Below are positions 5,403-5,706 of a DNA stretch of 5,706 nt, piece after piece. Each line of letters starts with the position of its first letter. The stretch's first letter is position 1. The notes beneath the pieces are model-generated. The model saw only the letters and a program-made list of their open reading frames with translations. It had not been told where the DNA came from and did no database searches. Made by a program: the position numbers and the translations under genes. The DNA comes from Sulfurimonas sp. (GTDB lineage Bacteria > Campylobacterota > Campylobacteria > Campylobacterales > Sulfurimonadaceae), in NCBI GenBank assembly GCA_021157485.1, contig JAGGWO010000049.1, positions 1 to 5,706 on the forward strand. Direction: 5' to 3'.

Positions 5403-5706
5403 ATGTTATTCTCTGCACCCCTCAAATCAAATTCAAAAAAAATCATGTTACTTGGCTCAGGTGAGTTAGGAAAAGAAGTTATCATTGAAGCTCAGCGTTT
5501 AGGGCTTGAAACTATCGCTGTTGACAGATATGAAAATGCTCCGGCTCATCATGTAGCTCATCGTGCGTATGTTGTAAACATGCAAGATAAAGATGCTCTT
5601 TTAGAGATTATTCGTCGTGAAAAACCTGATTATATTTTACCTGAGATTGAAGCTATTTCCATTGATGCTTTGTTTGAAGCTGAGAAAGAGGGATTTAACG
5701 TAATTC
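5403..5706 (+). CDS. purT: Formate-dependent phosphoribosylglycinamide formyltransferase PurT, N-terminal part (3' end outside window)
   Basis: PurT uses formate and ATP to make formyl-GAR from GAR, the folate-independent route for the third step of de novo purine synthesis, in the cytoplasm. It belongs to the ATP-grasp family. The visible 101 residues are the N-terminal substrate-binding (pre-ATP-grasp) domain; the full protein is usually about 390 aa. Clear PurT hallmarks are [13 protein letters not shown] (13-25), [17 protein letters not shown] (38-54), [10 protein letters not shown] (57-66) and [11 protein letters not shown] (75-85). E21 and E81 align with E. coli Glu22 and Glu82, which from memory contact the GAR substrate. 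Alignment along the whole segment is collinear with E. coli PurT without gaps, offset by one residue. The start is set by AAGGA 9 nt upstream. An A8 run lies at 5435-5442 within codons 11-14. The gene is unrelated to the flagellar genes before it and has its own promoter. The ATP-grasp domain cannot be checked here. Confidence 0.95.
   Translation, partial: MLFSAPLKSNSKKIMLLGSGELGKEVIIEAQRLGLETIAVDRYENAPAHHVAHRAYVVNMQDKDALLEIIRREKPDYILPEIEAISIDALFEAEKEGFNVI

Noticed and set aside
5435..5442. A8 run early in purT as a frameshift or phase-variable site
   Set aside because: It encodes S-K-K-I in an AAA-rich genome, and the downstream frame is intact and collinear with PurT. Such runs are common at this base composition.

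Overview
This AT-rich window comes from a flagellar gene cluster of a Campylobacterota (epsilonproteobacterial) bacterium, most likely a Sulfurimonas-like sulfur oxidiser or relative. Four observations point there. The gene order is fliK - flgD - flgE paralogue. One hook gene is very large (823 codons, about twice the enterobacterial FlgE) and carries a big insertion, as in Campylobacter. The promoter before that hook gene is of the sigma54 -24/-12 type. The promoter before the last gene is a T-rich, extended -10 TATAAT element of the epsilonproteobacterial kind. The genus assignment is inference; the window has no rRNA or other taxonomic marker.

Layout, all on the + strand. 1-853 is the 3' part of fliK (hook-length control), cut by the window edge. 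864-1529 is flgD (hook cap). 1539-2798 is a 419-aa FlgE-family protein of ordinary hook-protein length. These three genes are separated by only 10 and 9 nt. The Shine-Dalgarno sequences of flgD and the flgE paralogue overlap the preceding stop codons, so the three look like one translationally linked operon. A 79-nt gap (2799-2877) carries a good sigma54 promoter. It is followed by the large hook gene flgE at 2878-5349. A 53-nt gap (5350-5402) holds a vegetative extended -10 promoter overlapped by a perfect 12-bp inverted repeat. Then the 5' end of purT (formate-dependent GAR transformylase, purine synthesis) runs off the window at 5706.

The flagellar genes act at one stage of assembly. FlgD caps the growing hook, FlgE subunits polymerise beneath it, and FliK measures the hook and switches the export gate to late substrates. 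The smaller FlgE paralogue is a rod/hook-family axial protein whose exact position is not settled by sequence. purT is metabolically unrelated and has its own promoter.

I see no undescribed system: this is a well-understood type of locus. The points worth a second look are fine-scale. (1) The purT ribosome-binding site is buried in a hairpin that only read-through transcripts could form. (2) A second sigma54-like element lies inside fliK. (3) The surface insertion of the large FlgE contains duplicated 'IN'-type repeats, a DxDxDGxxD metal-binding-like loop and a sharply different leucine codon choice. (4) FliK contains a short motif repeated exactly 40 residues apart.
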